DNA from: Styela clava
Taxonomy: Eukaryota > Chordata > Ascidiacea > Stolidobranchia > Styelidae
Direction of reading: 5' to 3'
DNA length: 64,000 nt
NCBI RefSeq assembly: GCF_964204865.1
Contig: NC_135257.1
Span: forward strand, 3,658,001-3,722,000
Part shown: one piece after another, positions 33,425-46,266 of the stretch
Position numbering within the stretch: position 1 is the stretch's first letter
Layout: the number at the start of each line of letters is the position of its first letter
The notes under the pieces: model-generated
What the model saw: only the letters and a program-made list of their open reading frames with translations
Databases searched by the model: none
What the model was told of the DNA's origin: nothing
Position numbers and translations under genes: made by a program

Positions 33425-35151
33425 TTACATGTTACTCTTAGTTTCCCACTTTTTCTTGGTTTCAAACCTGAACATAAATATCTTATTAATAGCAAATATC
33501 TTATTATTACCACTATTGAAGTAGAACATCACACTGTTGTAGAATTTTAAAGGAATGTGAACAACATGTAAAGCAATTATTAACTTCAACCATAGAAACA
33601 TGTTAGTTAGAAGTGTTATCTCTAGGAAGTACTCTGCCTCTTTATGAGTCAGGGTTACCAATGCTGCTTTTAGACAAAATATCGTCATTCATGAACATGA
33701 GTTAGTTACACTGAATCAGATATCAGTTTTTCACATGAAAACAAAAGTATATCTTTCCCCATCTTGAATCTACTTACCTGAAGATCAAATCACACTGAAC
33801 AACTTGAAACTGAATCTTTGAAAAAGTCAAAATTTGGAAGCAAGCTTTATATACTGGCTATATAAACGTACCCCCAAGCAAGTTTCTTTTTCTTTCTTCT
33901 TGCTTTGTCTTCCTCTTTTGCACACTTTCTTTTTAAGTAATCTCTTGCAACAACAGCTTTAATTTCACGAAGTTGAAGCTCAGTTTGGCTCAATTGATCA
34001 CTCAACTTATCAGCCTCAGTTACATTCCCTTGTCTTAGACATTGGTTCAACTTTTTCTTCAAAACCAACTAGCAATTGAAAACAAAACGTCGAATTGAAC
34101 CATTTTAGTTAATATTCCTGTTATTTGGTATAGATCCAAAAGAGTTTGGTGTAACCAGATGTTATCAACAAAAAATATATAGATTCTTATGCATATCATT
34201 GCTTGAAAGTATCCTATGCTCCGTTACACATGAATCTCACAAATTTAAAAAAGTATAACTTACTTGCTGATTTTTTAGGTCTCCCTCAGAGTGAGAGAAT
34301 GTAGAAGTAGAACTTGATGACTCTCTAAAGATAAATGTGAATTAGCATTATGATAATAATTTCATGAGTTATTTGAAAGGGCTAAGTTGATATATATAAC
34401 CTTATGTAAAGATTGACAGGTATCCCTACTACAAGGTAAATGTAATATACCAGTCACTGCTACTAAATGAACTTTGATTTTTTGGAGTAGGAACAAATTT
34501 TACTGAATTTCAAAAAAGCAAATCTTGAAAATAACAATTTGAGAATTCTCCATGACATTTAATGACAGCACTGCAGTATAAAACAAAATTTATTCATACC
34601 TCAGAAGTTGGACCAGAATTAGAGAAAAACCTGATACAATGGAACTAACATGTAATATCTAATTTTCATCCAAATTATATACATGAACCTACATTAATTT
34701 GACTCCGGATGAAGATGTTTCCCTCTCAACATATACTTGATCTGTTAACTTTTCAAGACCCTGTATCAAATATATATAATGACATCATTAAACAAACTCT
34801 AGCCTAAAAAAGAGTTTGATATAATCATTGTTTTTATAGTCACTTATGGTTATTATAATATGAATTTTACAGATATTAATGATTATGTCAAACTTTCATT
34901 GGAAAATTACCACATGCTTGAATATTTCATGAATGCATGGTTAATTACTCATGTGAAATAATCTCTAAAATAGAAGCATTTTATACAGAAAAATTGAAGT
35001 GTCGCCAAACCTCTTCTTTATTTAGTTGTTCCCTCAATTTTAGTACCCTGGCAGTGAGAGTACCAGGGAGTGATTTGGAAGAAATGCCTTTATCTTCGAT
35101 AATTGAACTATCACTATCAGATGAATCAATTTCTTCAAGATCTTTTAACAT
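33425..35151 (-). CDS. FAM204A: FAM204A homologue
   Basis: Six minus-strand exons join in phase: 35151-35011, 34760-34693, 34630-34600, 34320-34264, 34068-33872 and 33467-33425, total 178 residues. The signature is the C-terminus 'KKKKLAWGFETKKKWETK' followed by SNM and stop, nearly identical to vertebrate FAM204A and split by the last intron. Before it is a predicted helix ('KKKLNQCLRQGNVTEADKLS') matching the family's EKAEELSNQL-type segment. The N-terminus is acidic and Ser-rich ('EEIDSSDSDSS'), also as in the family. Human FAM204A is longer (about 230 residues); the missing part is the middle linker. Biochemical function is unknown; the basic tail suggests a nuclear protein. Exon 4 uses the third of three stacked AG dinucleotides (AGAGAG), the only choice that keeps the frame open. 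Confidence 0.9.
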
Positions 35152-35184
35152 TTAGTATTAACTCTCTATAAACACAAAAAAATA
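35152..35184 (-). promoter_or_regulatory. Acceptor-like site immediately before FAM204A start
   Basis: On the minus strand 'cttatttttttgtgtttata' followed by 'g' ends 16 bases before the ATG. A pyrimidine tract plus AG this close to a start codon is what a spliced-leader acceptor looks like in ascidians; a 5'-UTR intron would look the same. Confidence 0.45.
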
Positions 35185-35647
35185 AGCAAATCGTAATATT
35201 TTAACATTTATCATTCACCAAAATACAAATCGAAATTATATTACTGTAATATAAGAACAAGATATCATCAGAAATTAATAAAACAATTATTAAATAAAAA
35301 AATTTGAAAATCAGTATTTTGAAATGATGTTTAACAGTTAACAAATGCTTCACTACTATATTCCAATCTTTTTAAACAATTTCAACAATATCAACATTTT
35401 ATTACAAATGTCGAATCAATTTTGAAAATGCAGAACAAACCAGAAACCATTAATAACAAACATATTTTAGGTATTTTAGAAATCTCTGAAGACACCCCAT
35501 GTCTAACGTTAGAAAAGATGGAGCATGACTTCGATTCACGATGGATGAATCACCAAATTCCAAGTAATCAAGTCATCCTAGAGCAGTTCACTGTTTCATA
35601 ATTCCCAGCAAGCCAATTCAAAAATACACTAAGATATGACATAGATC
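35185..35647. other. Spacer between SDHAF2 and FAM204A
   Basis: AT-rich; holds the SDHAF2 3' UTR. An AATAAA on the minus strand at 35398-35403 is a plausible polyadenylation signal for SDHAF2. No coding exon seen. Confidence 0.5.
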
Positions 35648-36121
35648 TCAAACCTTTTTATCAATAGGTTCATAATTTAATGGAGGTTGTTCAAATCGTT
35701 CAGATTTCTCCTCATTTTTACAATGCTTTTGCAAAAGTTGCATAATTTCATTATCAAATTCTCTTGGGATAGATCTCGCACCAGTCATCCAATAGTACAT
35801 ATCCCAGTCATTATCCGCCGTGTTCAATAATTTATCATACATAATCAACTGATCTGCTGTTAAGTCATTTAGATACTTATCAGCAAAAGTACTGAAAAGT
35901 AAACAGTTTTCAGCAATTCCCCTTTTTCTACTTTGCCATGTGAGTCTTGCTCTTTTCTTTACCAAAGATTCTTGTGAATCTTTGGGCTTGTATGTCGGAT
36001 AAGAAATATCTCGCAGATCGCTATCTTCGGCTGGGACGGTATCTTTGCTCGTAAATCTTTGAATAACAGTGTGTAAGGCACCTCTACTCCTGTGTACCAA
36101 CAAGGAATAAGCACACTGCAT
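35648..36121 (-). CDS. SDHAF2: Succinate dehydrogenase assembly factor 2, mitochondrial
   Basis: Single-exon minus-strand frame of 157 codons from the ATG at 36121; the frame is open 13 codons further up but only with a TTG start. SDHAF2 (yeast Sdh5, bacterial SdhE) helps attach FAD covalently to the SDHA flavoprotein of complex II in the mitochondrial matrix. The family core is plain: 'TWQSRKRGIAENCLLFSTFA', including the RKRG and E-N positions of the RGxxE-like motif needed for flavinylation, then 'LTADQLIMYDKLLNTADNDW' and 'YYWMTGA'. Residues 1 to about 30 are basic, Ser/Thr-rich and lack acidic residues, as a mitochondrial presequence. Length is close to the human 166. A Gln replaces the usual Glu before SRKRG. 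The gene is upstream of FAM204A on the same strand, 496 bases away, so it probably has its own 3' end. Confidence 0.95.
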   Translation of the reverse strand: MQCAYSLLVHRSRGALHTVIQRFTSKDTVPAEDSDLRDISYPTYKPKDSQESLVKKRARLTWQSRKRGIAENCLLFSTFADKYLNDLTADQLIMYDKLLNTADNDWDMYYWMTGARSIPREFDNEIMQLLQKHCKNEEKSERFEQPPLNYEPIDKKV

Positions 36122-37190
36122 TGCAAATCCACTCAAAGCAACAGTAAAAATTATATTCAATTTAGCGAATGATACAACTTCTAACGTTCATTCAGTAATT
36201 GGCAGACTAAGGTATACCAGAATACTGTCAGACTGTAATGGGAAAAAATGCTCAGCATACTGGCATAGGTAATTCTGTAATTAGGCCTAAGAATGTAACT
36301 TAGCAAAATCTGGACGGCACCTACCTAAATGGAATCAATTTTGGGAAGGCAGAAAGGCATTTTTTCATCCTGGCATTTGTAAGATGTACGGTAGTCTAAC
36401 TAAAGCATACCATCAAGTAGGCTCTTAAAGTGATCTGTGAGAGAAAACTAGGGCTCCGTTAGCTATTCACCTAGATACCGGTATTTAACGCCAGAATTAT
36501 CTTTCGTGTCTTTTTCTAAATTTGTTGATGTGTTGTTTGGGGTAAGTGGGCACGTGCATCATCACGTCTTAAATCTTTTTGGGATTTTGCCCACTTTCCC
36601 GATTTTCCGTATATTTGTTTGTTATCATTGTTTTGTTGTAACGGAAATAAACTAGCTTACTTACACTTACTATTCGTTTACTTATTAAAATACTGACTCG
36701 GCTAACTTTGTACCAGTATCTGTCCAAGGAAGCAATAACGGCAATAATAAAAGTTGACAACGGTAGCATTGAACTGTGGCAATTACCGTAAATATGACGG
36801 CGGTAATTCAAATATGACATCACATTATAATATCACATTTCGAAATCGAATCAAACAGTAACACTTACTTATCATATTCAGTTACCGCTTTGTTGCCACA
36901 TTTCAACACCACTTAAGTTGAAATCTTTGTCCAGAGTCAAATTTTCAGCGTTAATATAATTTATATGTGGAATTTAATTTTATTTCTAGCTTGTATCAAC
37001 CCTATTAAGAACGGTTTAATATTTAAATTCTTTATATTTTTCATTCTATACATACAAAAATTTGATGAATGAGCGATGCTTAATTTAAATGTGGCTTGTC
37101 CCTTGTAGCTCTTTTCGGTTAGAAGCATCTGGCAACTGCTCAATTTATCATTCACGCATGTTAGTTAGTGTCTTCGGTCTGTTCCTGCTC
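36122..37190. other. Intergenic upstream of SDHAF2
   Basis: AT-rich, presumably with the SDHAF2 promoter near 36130-36400. Only short overlapping chance frames; no repeat boundaries were recognised. Confidence 0.4.
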
Positions 37191-37194
37191 TCTC

Positions 37195-37560
37195 TTTCTT
37201 TGCCGGAATGACCATCACTGACCAAACGCGGCACTCTTCATGAATCATTGTCTCCAGTCCTGCGCCATTCTGAGCAACTCAGCCAGAATAATCCCACCCA
37301 AGGTGTCCGACATTCTTGGTCTTCCACGTCTTTTTTGCCCAGGGTTGTACTAAAGAGCATATCTTTTGTTACGCCGTCTGTTCTGGCCACATGTTAAGAA
37401 ATCATAATTTCCTCTTATTGATGTTGTCCAGCAGTCTTTGGCATGGTCCAATCTTCTCCGGCACCCATTCGTGTGTCCACCCAGTCTACATGAAGAAGTC
37501 TATGGTAGCACCACAATTTAAAAGCAGCAATTTTCCTCCTGTCGACATTTTGAGAATATA
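37195..37560 (-). pseudogene. LINE ORF2 C-terminal fragment
   Basis: On the minus strand a decayed frame contains 'RKIAAFKLWCYHRLLHVDW' followed, after a frameshift, by 'RRGRPRMSDTLGGIILAELL' and 'RMAQDWRQ'. These are the closing motifs of RTE/BovB-like and related LINE ORF2 proteins. No RT catalytic motif is present. Confidence 0.7.
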
Positions 37561-37639
37561 ATTTCAAATTCTAGAATGTTCCTCCCCAATATTTTAGTCA
37601 TCTGAAACTGTGGATCTTAAACATAATAGCTTGAAGGGG

Positions 37640-37795
37640 GGAGTTGACTTTGATGACCGTCTGGTCGTATCACTCCCTCCTGTCTATACCAAACTAATTT
37701 ATTTCTTATTGGTATTTTTATTATTATTTATTATTAGGATGACTGTTATTTTTGGTTGACGAAAAAATAAATATCTTTCTCTCTCTCTCCTGTTC
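37640..37795 (+). repeat. Retroposon 3' tail, second copy
   Basis: Starts at 'gttgactttgatgaccg', continues with 'ggtcgtatcac' and ends 'gaaaaaataaatatctttct' plus CT repeats. Same motif order as 700-862, hence one dispersed family with an AATAAA and CT microsatellite end. Confidence 0.55.
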
Positions 37796-38089
37796 CTCTT
37801 GGAAGGTCGTATATCTGTTGCATTTTCAGTACCTAGTTTAATTTTCGTAGATTGTGTCTAACAGCGTAGGCATAAATATATAAAAAAAATTGCAAATATT
37901 GTTTTTACCCTTTACAATATAAAAATCGTAAAGATAAACGAAAGCAAGTCAACTGCAAATGACTCATGTGTAACTGCTGCAGTGGTATCGTGTTCGCAAT
38001 CGAACTTAAACAATAAGAAAACTATTGAAGATTTTAAGAAAATAAAATATAATGAAAATTAATTTTTGGCTTCATATGGACGGATGATG

Positions 38090-39475
<1,386 letters not shown>

Positions 39476-39800
39476 TAAGATTTCCTATACCGCCTATCTG
39501 TGTGAGAAAAATTCTTGTTGTCTGCAGAAACAAAAACTAAATATAGAAACCTCCTCATGCAAGTCCGGTTAGGTCATCGAGGATCATGGCCCATGTGTGT
39601 AAGCTGTATATATGTAATCATTCAGAAACTGCATCTGCGATGAAAAACGGATAAAATAGAATTAAAAAAAATTGATATATATGTGGGAGTCAGCAATTCG
39701 CCATTGTAAAGTTAATACTGCAAGTCGTGATCTTAATAGGTCACTTGAAGTTTTTGAGTCCCAGAGAATTATGACAGTTATCAAGAGTTTAATTTTTACA

Positions 39801-40042
39801 ATTATTGGACACGTAGTGGACATAACGATCGTTTCAATATTATGTTGTTGTTGTTGTTCTTTGACACGTTTTTAAAAAGTCGCTTTTCTCTTCGAATACT
39901 GGACCAATTGCTTTGAAATTTTCAGTGGTTAAAGATAAAAATTTTCTCCAGAAGGCTATTACTTTTTTTTTCGCTATGACGTCATCAAAATTATGTGACT
40001 CTACGTGTCCAAATATTTGAGCATAGCTCTCTTGTTTATAAT
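39801..40042 (+). repeat. Dispersed repeat copy ('attggacacg' family)
   Basis: Runs from 'attattggacacgtag' to 'gagcatagctctcttgttta', with internal (GTT)n, 'ctggaccaattgctttgaaa' and 'ccagaaggctattac'. It is the shortest full-looking copy and shows the uninterrupted site where the copy at 46267-47063 carries an insertion. Confidence 0.65.
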
Positions 40043-41004
40043 GGCTTTTGATTCAGTTTTTTTAGAACTCATTATTGAACAATAATCGTAAACATCACAA
40101 TCATTACAGAGTGATAAAACGAGAATTTGTGTCATAAAAGAGGGAATAAAACATTCCATTATACGTAAAGTTGGAAGAGGCCTAAGACCTTCAGTATACA
40201 GTTTTGATATGTGAAGCAATTGAACTTATAGTATTATACATTACTACATGCATATTAACATGAGGTATTGATAAAGTTGACAAATTTGAGTGTTTCAGTA
40301 AGAAAAAAAAACTATGTGAAAATATGCACACGACTTTTTTTGGTTCCAGGTGGAACACTGCCCCAAACCTATACACCTACATACTTCAAAGATGTTTTTT
40401 CCACCTCAGTAGACACTTGTGAGAACGTGTGTAACTCTTGTTTATTTGAGACCTGGGGCGGTGACTATGAACGTTTTGTAATGGGGTGAAATAATGGTTA
40501 AATTTTCATACCGATGCATGAACTTTGCAAATTCTAGTGTATTCATATTCGAGAACTGTAGGAATTCATACTGACGGTAAAGCTGCAAATTATTTACACG
40601 ACTTTTCTTTCCAAATGTCATGCACCTTAAAACTTTATTTTGCAGAACATGAATTGGCTGTAAGGAAGACCTTGTTGCTGAACCCCAACTAAGTAGTCGC
40701 GAGTGGAATAAACTAAAATATTCTAATTTAAGTGTTTCGCAGTTCAGAATGTGCCCTAATCTGTGAAATATTCCTAGAGTTTGCGTAATTTCTTTCATGC
40801 CTGAGCTATGTGGCTTCCAACTCAATTCGTCATCAATTGTTTAACCAAATATTCAACGGTTTTGCTTTGTTAAATTATATTACTGCCAGAGCCTACTCCA
40901 AAGTTGGTAATAGCATGTTTTTTTATTATTATAGAACAACATATATTTTGTTTTAAAATAATTCTGGGATAAATTATTTGCTCTACCTCTAGTAGAATCT
41001 AGAC

Positions 41005-41124
41005 CAGGGGTGGGCATGGTTTTCAAATCAGGGGCCAAAAATTTTACCTACTCAGTCTGGCGGGCCATGTCAGTGTGACATGAAAGGTTAGACGTACCCG
41101 CGGGGCGTACTTTAACCATGTCTG
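41005..41124. mobile_element. 120-bp hAT MITE flanked by TCTAGAC
   Basis: The left end 'caggggtgggcatggttttc' and right end 'ctttaaccatgtctg' (written 5'-3' as 'gtactttaaccatgtctg') are inverted over the CATGGTT core. Flanks are 'atctagac' (40997-41004) and 'gtctagac' (41125-41132), an 8-bp duplication with one mismatch. Confidence 0.7.
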
Positions 41125-41132
41125 GTCTAGAC

Positions 41133-43164
41133 CAGTGGTGCACAACTCAAATGAGGATATGTGCCAAATTTTTCAAAATAATTTTGTCGCGTGCCACGCA
41201 CAATTTTTGGTATTGTAAACAAATTCCCGTATAACATATATCAAACAAACTTCAATGATAATACATAATAACGAATATCTATTTATTGAAACGATTTGAT
41301 CCCGTGTAAAACCGCTGATTTGAAGACGTTTTTGTTGGACCAAATTTGAAATGTTGAGCTTCAAGGGAGAAATAGCGATTCGCATCACTGAATCTATATG
41401 CTCATCTAGTAAACGAGTCCGTAGCTGGAATTTGTTTATTTTCATGATTGAGAATGCCTGTTAACAACTGTACGTGCTTGCAAATTAACAAATCCAGACT
41501 TTTGAATTTCTCAACAAAACTGGATAATTCTCTTCTTCGAGGCGAGAGTAGAACTCAAGTACTGAATTTTGTTAAAAAAACATCCTGCAAAACATGGTTT
41601 GACCTCAAATCCAGAAGTTCCAGTTGAGCGTCCGCGTCTTCAATATATTCAACATCCACACTCAATGGTCTTTGAAATAAATTCATTTGCCCCTTCCAGT
41701 CATTATAATCTTGAAAGCGTCTTGAAAAGATTTGACGACGGGGACTCCATATTATAGCATACTTCTCAAAGTCAGGAACCAAGCTTTTTTCCTGTGAAAA
41801 TATTTCAATTTCTTCAAAAAGGCTAAGAAAGTGCTGCAAAAGTTTCCATCGACTTAACCAGCAAGCTTGAGAGTGATGCACTAAGTCCTTGTATTGTGTT
41901 TTCATCTCCAACAAGAATGCTCGAAATTGGCGGTGCTTCAATCCTTTCGACAGAATTTCATTCACACATTTTACAACAACGTCCATAACATGAGTCATCT
42001 TTATACATTGAGCACAAAGAGACTCTTGATGAATGAAGCAGTGAAAAGTAATATTGTCCTGAGTAAAATCAGATTATTGCAAGTACTTTTTCAATAGCGT
42101 CACCGCACCGTTTTCTTTACCAGTCATAGAAGCTGCGCCGTCGTCAATCCAACTAATTTTATAGTGAAACGCATTTAACACAGCTTCTTTTATATCTATT
42201 TTATATCCACGTGTTGTGTCATAAAGTCCAACAAGATCTTCGTAAGCAGATAGGTCTTTTGCTACAGCGCGGATTGATAATTGCTCAGTATCACTCATAT
42301 CACAGCTTTTATCAAAAGCCAGTGAAAAATATTCGAAGGTCTACTTTCGATTGCAGTTGCTCATCTGATTGTCGTATCAGGTATTCTTATGTATTTATTG
42401 TATTTTTGCTTATGTTTATTTGTTTGTGTTATTTTTATATGGACCGAAGCGGGGTCTGGAGTAATAAACGAATTGAACTGAATTAAGATTTTCGCCAATT
42501 TCTTCAATTCTTCTAGGAATGGTAGTCTTCGAAAGGCTGATTCTCGAGCAAACTCGCCATCTGTGAATGGTCTGGAAAAGCTTTTTCTGTTGGAATGGCC
42601 TGTAACTTTTTCTGGTAAAACATAAGATGCAGCGATGGCGTTTCCATTTTCCCCGATGGGCTTTTTAAATACGTCCTGCTGCACTCCTAGAGAATTTTTT
42701 AGTTTCAACATCAAACTTTCTCTCGGCTTTCCGACAGTTTTATCATATTTGTGTTGATGTAGCGCCGCGGGCTACACATTGAGGGCTTTTAAAATAGAAA
42801 GAGTTATGCCACAAACAAGAATAAGGGCTTTTTTTTATATATATTCGATAAAGAGATATTCGCTTGTCCACGAGTCTTGAAATCCACGAGTCTCATTTTT
42901 TTTCCTTTTGCAGCGAATGATTTTACCCATTGCTGCAATCAGTGCGAATTCAGGTGTTACTTATTTTCAGCAACTACCTTCTGAAACAGGCCACAAGCTA
43001 GCAATGTGTGGATAAATATGATCATTAAAGTTTCTTTCGATATAATGGTGATATTTTGATGTTTATCATAAATAAACTAAAATTTTTACAAAACCGTTCG
43101 CGTGCCACGTTTGAGCGCATGGAGTGCCAAATTTGGCACACGTGCCACGTGTTGTGCACCCCTG
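41133..43164 (-). mobile_element. hAT element (GTF2IRD2/ZBED-like transposase remnant), perfect 8-bp target duplication
   Basis: Ends 'cagtggtgcacaac' and 'gttgtgcacccctg' are inverted, with 'cgtgccac' subterminal motifs on both sides. 'gtctagac' flanks both ends (41125-41132 and 43165-43172). Minus-strand transposase pieces read in order: 42714-42485 ('SFSRPFTDGEFARESAFR'), 42298-42074 ('SDTEQLSIRAVAKDLSAYED', 'DDGAASMTGKENGAVTLLKK') and 41998-41555 ('VVVKCVNEILSKGLKHRQFR', 'HSQACWLSRWKLLQHFLSLF'). These are the hAT catalytic-core landmarks of GTF2IRD2/EPM2AIP1-type transposases. Frameshifts and an insertion at 42363-42484 inactivate it. Confidence 0.93.
42363..42484 (+). mobile_element. Retroposon tail inserted in the hAT transposase
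   Basis: A segment alien to the transposase ends 'ggggtctggagtaataaacg' then 'aattgaactgaatt', that is, a polyadenylation signal followed by short TTGAA-type repeats, the 3' end of a CR1/Jockey-like LINE or derived SINE. It interrupts the transposase frame between the N-terminal and central parts. Confidence 0.6.
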
Positions 43165-44499
43165 GTCTAGACTAATTAACAACCTTCTAGAGTTCAAGAT
43201 TTAGTTTAATCTGGAGTTCTGAGACACAAGATGCTGATTTGAGCAGAATGGTATCATCCGCAAAGATATGCCTATAATTATTCGGATCATGCTTTGATCG
43301 TTTGTTATGGATTGGTATCACCTTGGCTATCCCCAGTATATCTGGATACACATGTTCTGTAAAACTATGAACATAAAGTGTGGATATAATTTGGGAAAAA
43401 ACAAGCTTGGCGATTTTAAACATTTTCACTGGTATATCATCACTATCTACAGCTTTGTTACCGTAGTATCTAATTCATGGATTTGATTTTTAATGGTGCT
43501 GTATCACGTAGAAAGAAGGATTTTTTGTTGATTGGCCCATGAGTATGCATGTGATTATTCACAGCTGTACCTATTTTATGCAAGCTCTGGAGTCTGGACC
43601 GACTCCTAAGAAATGTTGATTCAGGGCGTCACAGATGCCATTACCATCAGAAATTTTCTGATCATCACTTATAATAAAAGGGGGTAGATTGTTTTCCTTT
43701 GAAGAATTACCAATTATTTTACGAATTTTAGACCATAGGCAATATCTTTTTGTGTTTTCGTTCTTTTGAAATGGTAATCCACCGATTTCAAGATTTTGGA
43801 GCCCACTATATTGTTCAGAATGTTCTTGGGTTTCAGCTACATTTTCAAGTTCTTCTTGTGATTGCAGCTATCTGTTTTAACATCTGTGCTTCAAGTTTCA
43901 TGATTCCTTATCTTTTGTTCGGCACTTGTTAAAATTAGTCTGAGTTGTTTTAATATCATTTAAAGATTGGTTGACAGTATTGCTGTTTTCTATTACCCCA
44001 ATTCTAGCAGAAAGTCGTTGTTATATCTGAGCTAGATTGAGTGGGATTGCTTCATGTTTGTTGCACATATTTTTTATATTTTGGGTCTGCTCGATCAGAT
44101 ATGATGGTAGTAGTTCTTCAAGCTTCATATTGACTGCAGCTTCAATAAAGTTGAGCATTTTTTAAATAAGTCTTCCCTGGATTGAAGAATGTCATTGAGG
44201 CTGTGAAGTTGCAGTTGTTGCATGTTCATGGATGAATCAAGCTGAGATGTTGTGGAGAGCGAAGGATCTTTTTCAGACGTTGAAAACTTACTGTACCAGT
44301 TGGTGATTTGGCCGTTTTTGCATTTTCATATAGGAAGTTTTCGTCGAAACACATTATCCTTTTGTTCCATGATTCAAGGCAAATTCATAAACAGAAATGT
44401 GCGGAACTTATACCAATACAGCAATGCTGTAAATTGTGAAAACCTAATGCAACAGCGGATAATGAGTATTTGTGCAAGGGCTTAATTATTAGGCTTCGG

Positions 44500-46260
44500 C
44501 CCATCAGGCTATGGGTCGCGGCCCATCAAGTTGTGCAAAGGGACTATTCACTTGGCTAACACAGACAGTCCCCGAACTCATAATAGAACTATAATGTGAA
44601 AAATCTGAACAAAATTTTTGTCCTAACTCTAACCTGGTACACATACTACAGGAGTATCCTTTTGCTTTATTTATATATGAAGGCTTATCGTAAGAAAAAA
44701 ATTTGGTGGCATCCCACGGCTTTTTTTTGGTTCGAATACTTACAATTTTGTGAAAATTGAAAATTTTGGTAAGATAATTGAATTTTTTACCTGATGGGGC
44801 CCAATTGTATGGGCCGTAGACGAATCACCACCCCTGTAGTGGTTATGAGTCAGCCATGGAGCTTGTTTGAAAAGCACCGATGTCTTATTGAAAAATTTAG
44901 TGGTTTCACCGTAGAAACTCTTCTTTACACGTTTTGGTATTCAGCTAGAAACAGAGAACTGGTTACAGCAACTCTTTTTTAAGTATTACATTCCCCGCAC
45001 AGCTAAATTAACGCAGTCAAGGGGGAGCCATGGAATCGGTTTGAAAAGCGGGTTGATCTTATCGGAGAATTTGATGGCTTATACCGTGGAAACTCTTCTT
45101 TCCACGTCTACTTATCAGGTATTTACCGGATGTTGAGTTTGACGTTTTGGTGTTGATTTTAGGGGCATTGCCCATTCAAATAAATCACAACCTAGTTGTG
45201 ACGTTGCTTAATGCGAGGAGCTTTAACATAATCAACTACTTTCTTTTTACTCCAGGAAATCAACGCAAACCTACTCCCGCCAATATTCGTAGGATTTATA
45301 AATTTTGAATAATAAAAGTGATGCAGAAATTAATTTCCAATGAACTATGAAAACTTTTCAAATATTAATTTTAACATTGTTTTTGTCAAGTTTGCCCAGG
45401 TCTTGTTGTGGGAAAGCATGCACCTAAATATTGCAACCATTGCAATTAGTCAGCATTGGTGCCCTAAATTCAAGTGTGGCGCTTCGCAAGGTTCTGGTAC
45501 AACTTTTTTTTTCGTTTATTAGTAACAAAGTAAAAATATCTCAAAAGTTTTTTTGCAATTTCTCGCCGATCAATTTTATCAATAACAAGGTAAATGTCTC
45601 AAAATTGTTTTGCGACTTATCGCAAGCGTCTTCTACAACTCATCAGAACTGGATGACACGTTAATTCGAATAGCTGTCTGAGGCCGTTGGAATTGTAACC
45701 AGGTTCAATAACTACGTTTCAAAAACCGAAACGTTTGCTTCATATTTAACTGATTGCAGTAGACTAGATAATATTTATATAAATGTATGACGCGTTGGAC
45801 AAAAGTCCAGCGGTGCGACTTTACCGGAATATGTGCTTGCCACTAATAATTAGTTTAGGAGATCCCGTGTGCTGCAAAGCCACACAAATAGCTTCGGAGT
45901 TCACGATGCTCTTAACAAAGTTTAAACAGTGTAAAACACGGCGATAAAAGCAGATAAAATCAGAAAGTGGTGGTTGGAGTCGAGCAACAGTCTTCGGGCG
46001 AATTAAGACCCAGACTCCACACGCCAATGCATATGCAATAACTCGACAAGAAATATAAAGAAAATATGAAACAAAAAAATAGAACAACTCCTGTCTCGCC
46101 ACAATAGTTATTCCTTTGCTAGAGTGGAATATATAACAAATGTCGGTATGACCTCCGCGGTATTGTACCGGCGGTAGACAGGCATGCATCCGTGTATAGA
46201 CTGTCGGTGTCTTCCAGGCATTGGTAATTTACTATTTGTTTACAAAATCAGTACCGGTAT
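44500..46260. other. Repeat-rich spacer without a gene
   Basis: Contains a partial MITE of the 8703/25506 family near 44560-44660 ('aacctggtacacatactaca' then 'ggagtatcc'), and two diverged copies of a segment with 'gagccatgga' and 'accgtagaaactcttcttt' near 44850-44940 and 45020-45110. A minus-strand frame of 122 codons at 46189-45821 has no recognisable motif and is not called. Confidence 0.5.
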
Positions 46261-46266
46261 ACGATC

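Larger units (their letters stand above)
40140..44480 (-). mobile_element. LINE on the minus strand with internal deletions and hAT insertions
   Basis: Reading leftward from 44480: an ORF1-like part ('EELLPSYLIEQTQNI', 'NLEIGGLPFQKNEN'; about 44150-43760), the ORF2 linker ('IRKIIGNSSKENNLPPFIIS', about 43740-43660; 'ALNQHFLG'), then 'PDILGIAKVIPIHNKRSKH' and 'DPNNYRHIFADDTILLKSA' (43350-43230), and finally after the hAT insertions 'TIDDELSWKPHSSGMKE' through 'SRLLSWGSATRSSL' (40840-40660). ORF1 passes directly into the ORF2 linker, and the RT fingers/palm between NYR and FADD is missing, so the copy has two internal deletions. The 2.2 kb at 41005-43172 is later hAT sequence. Confidence 0.7.

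Noticed and set aside
45821-46189. Minus-strand frame of 122 codons.
   Set aside because: No motif or splice context; the surrounding DNA is repeat-derived and the composition does not look like a conserved protein.
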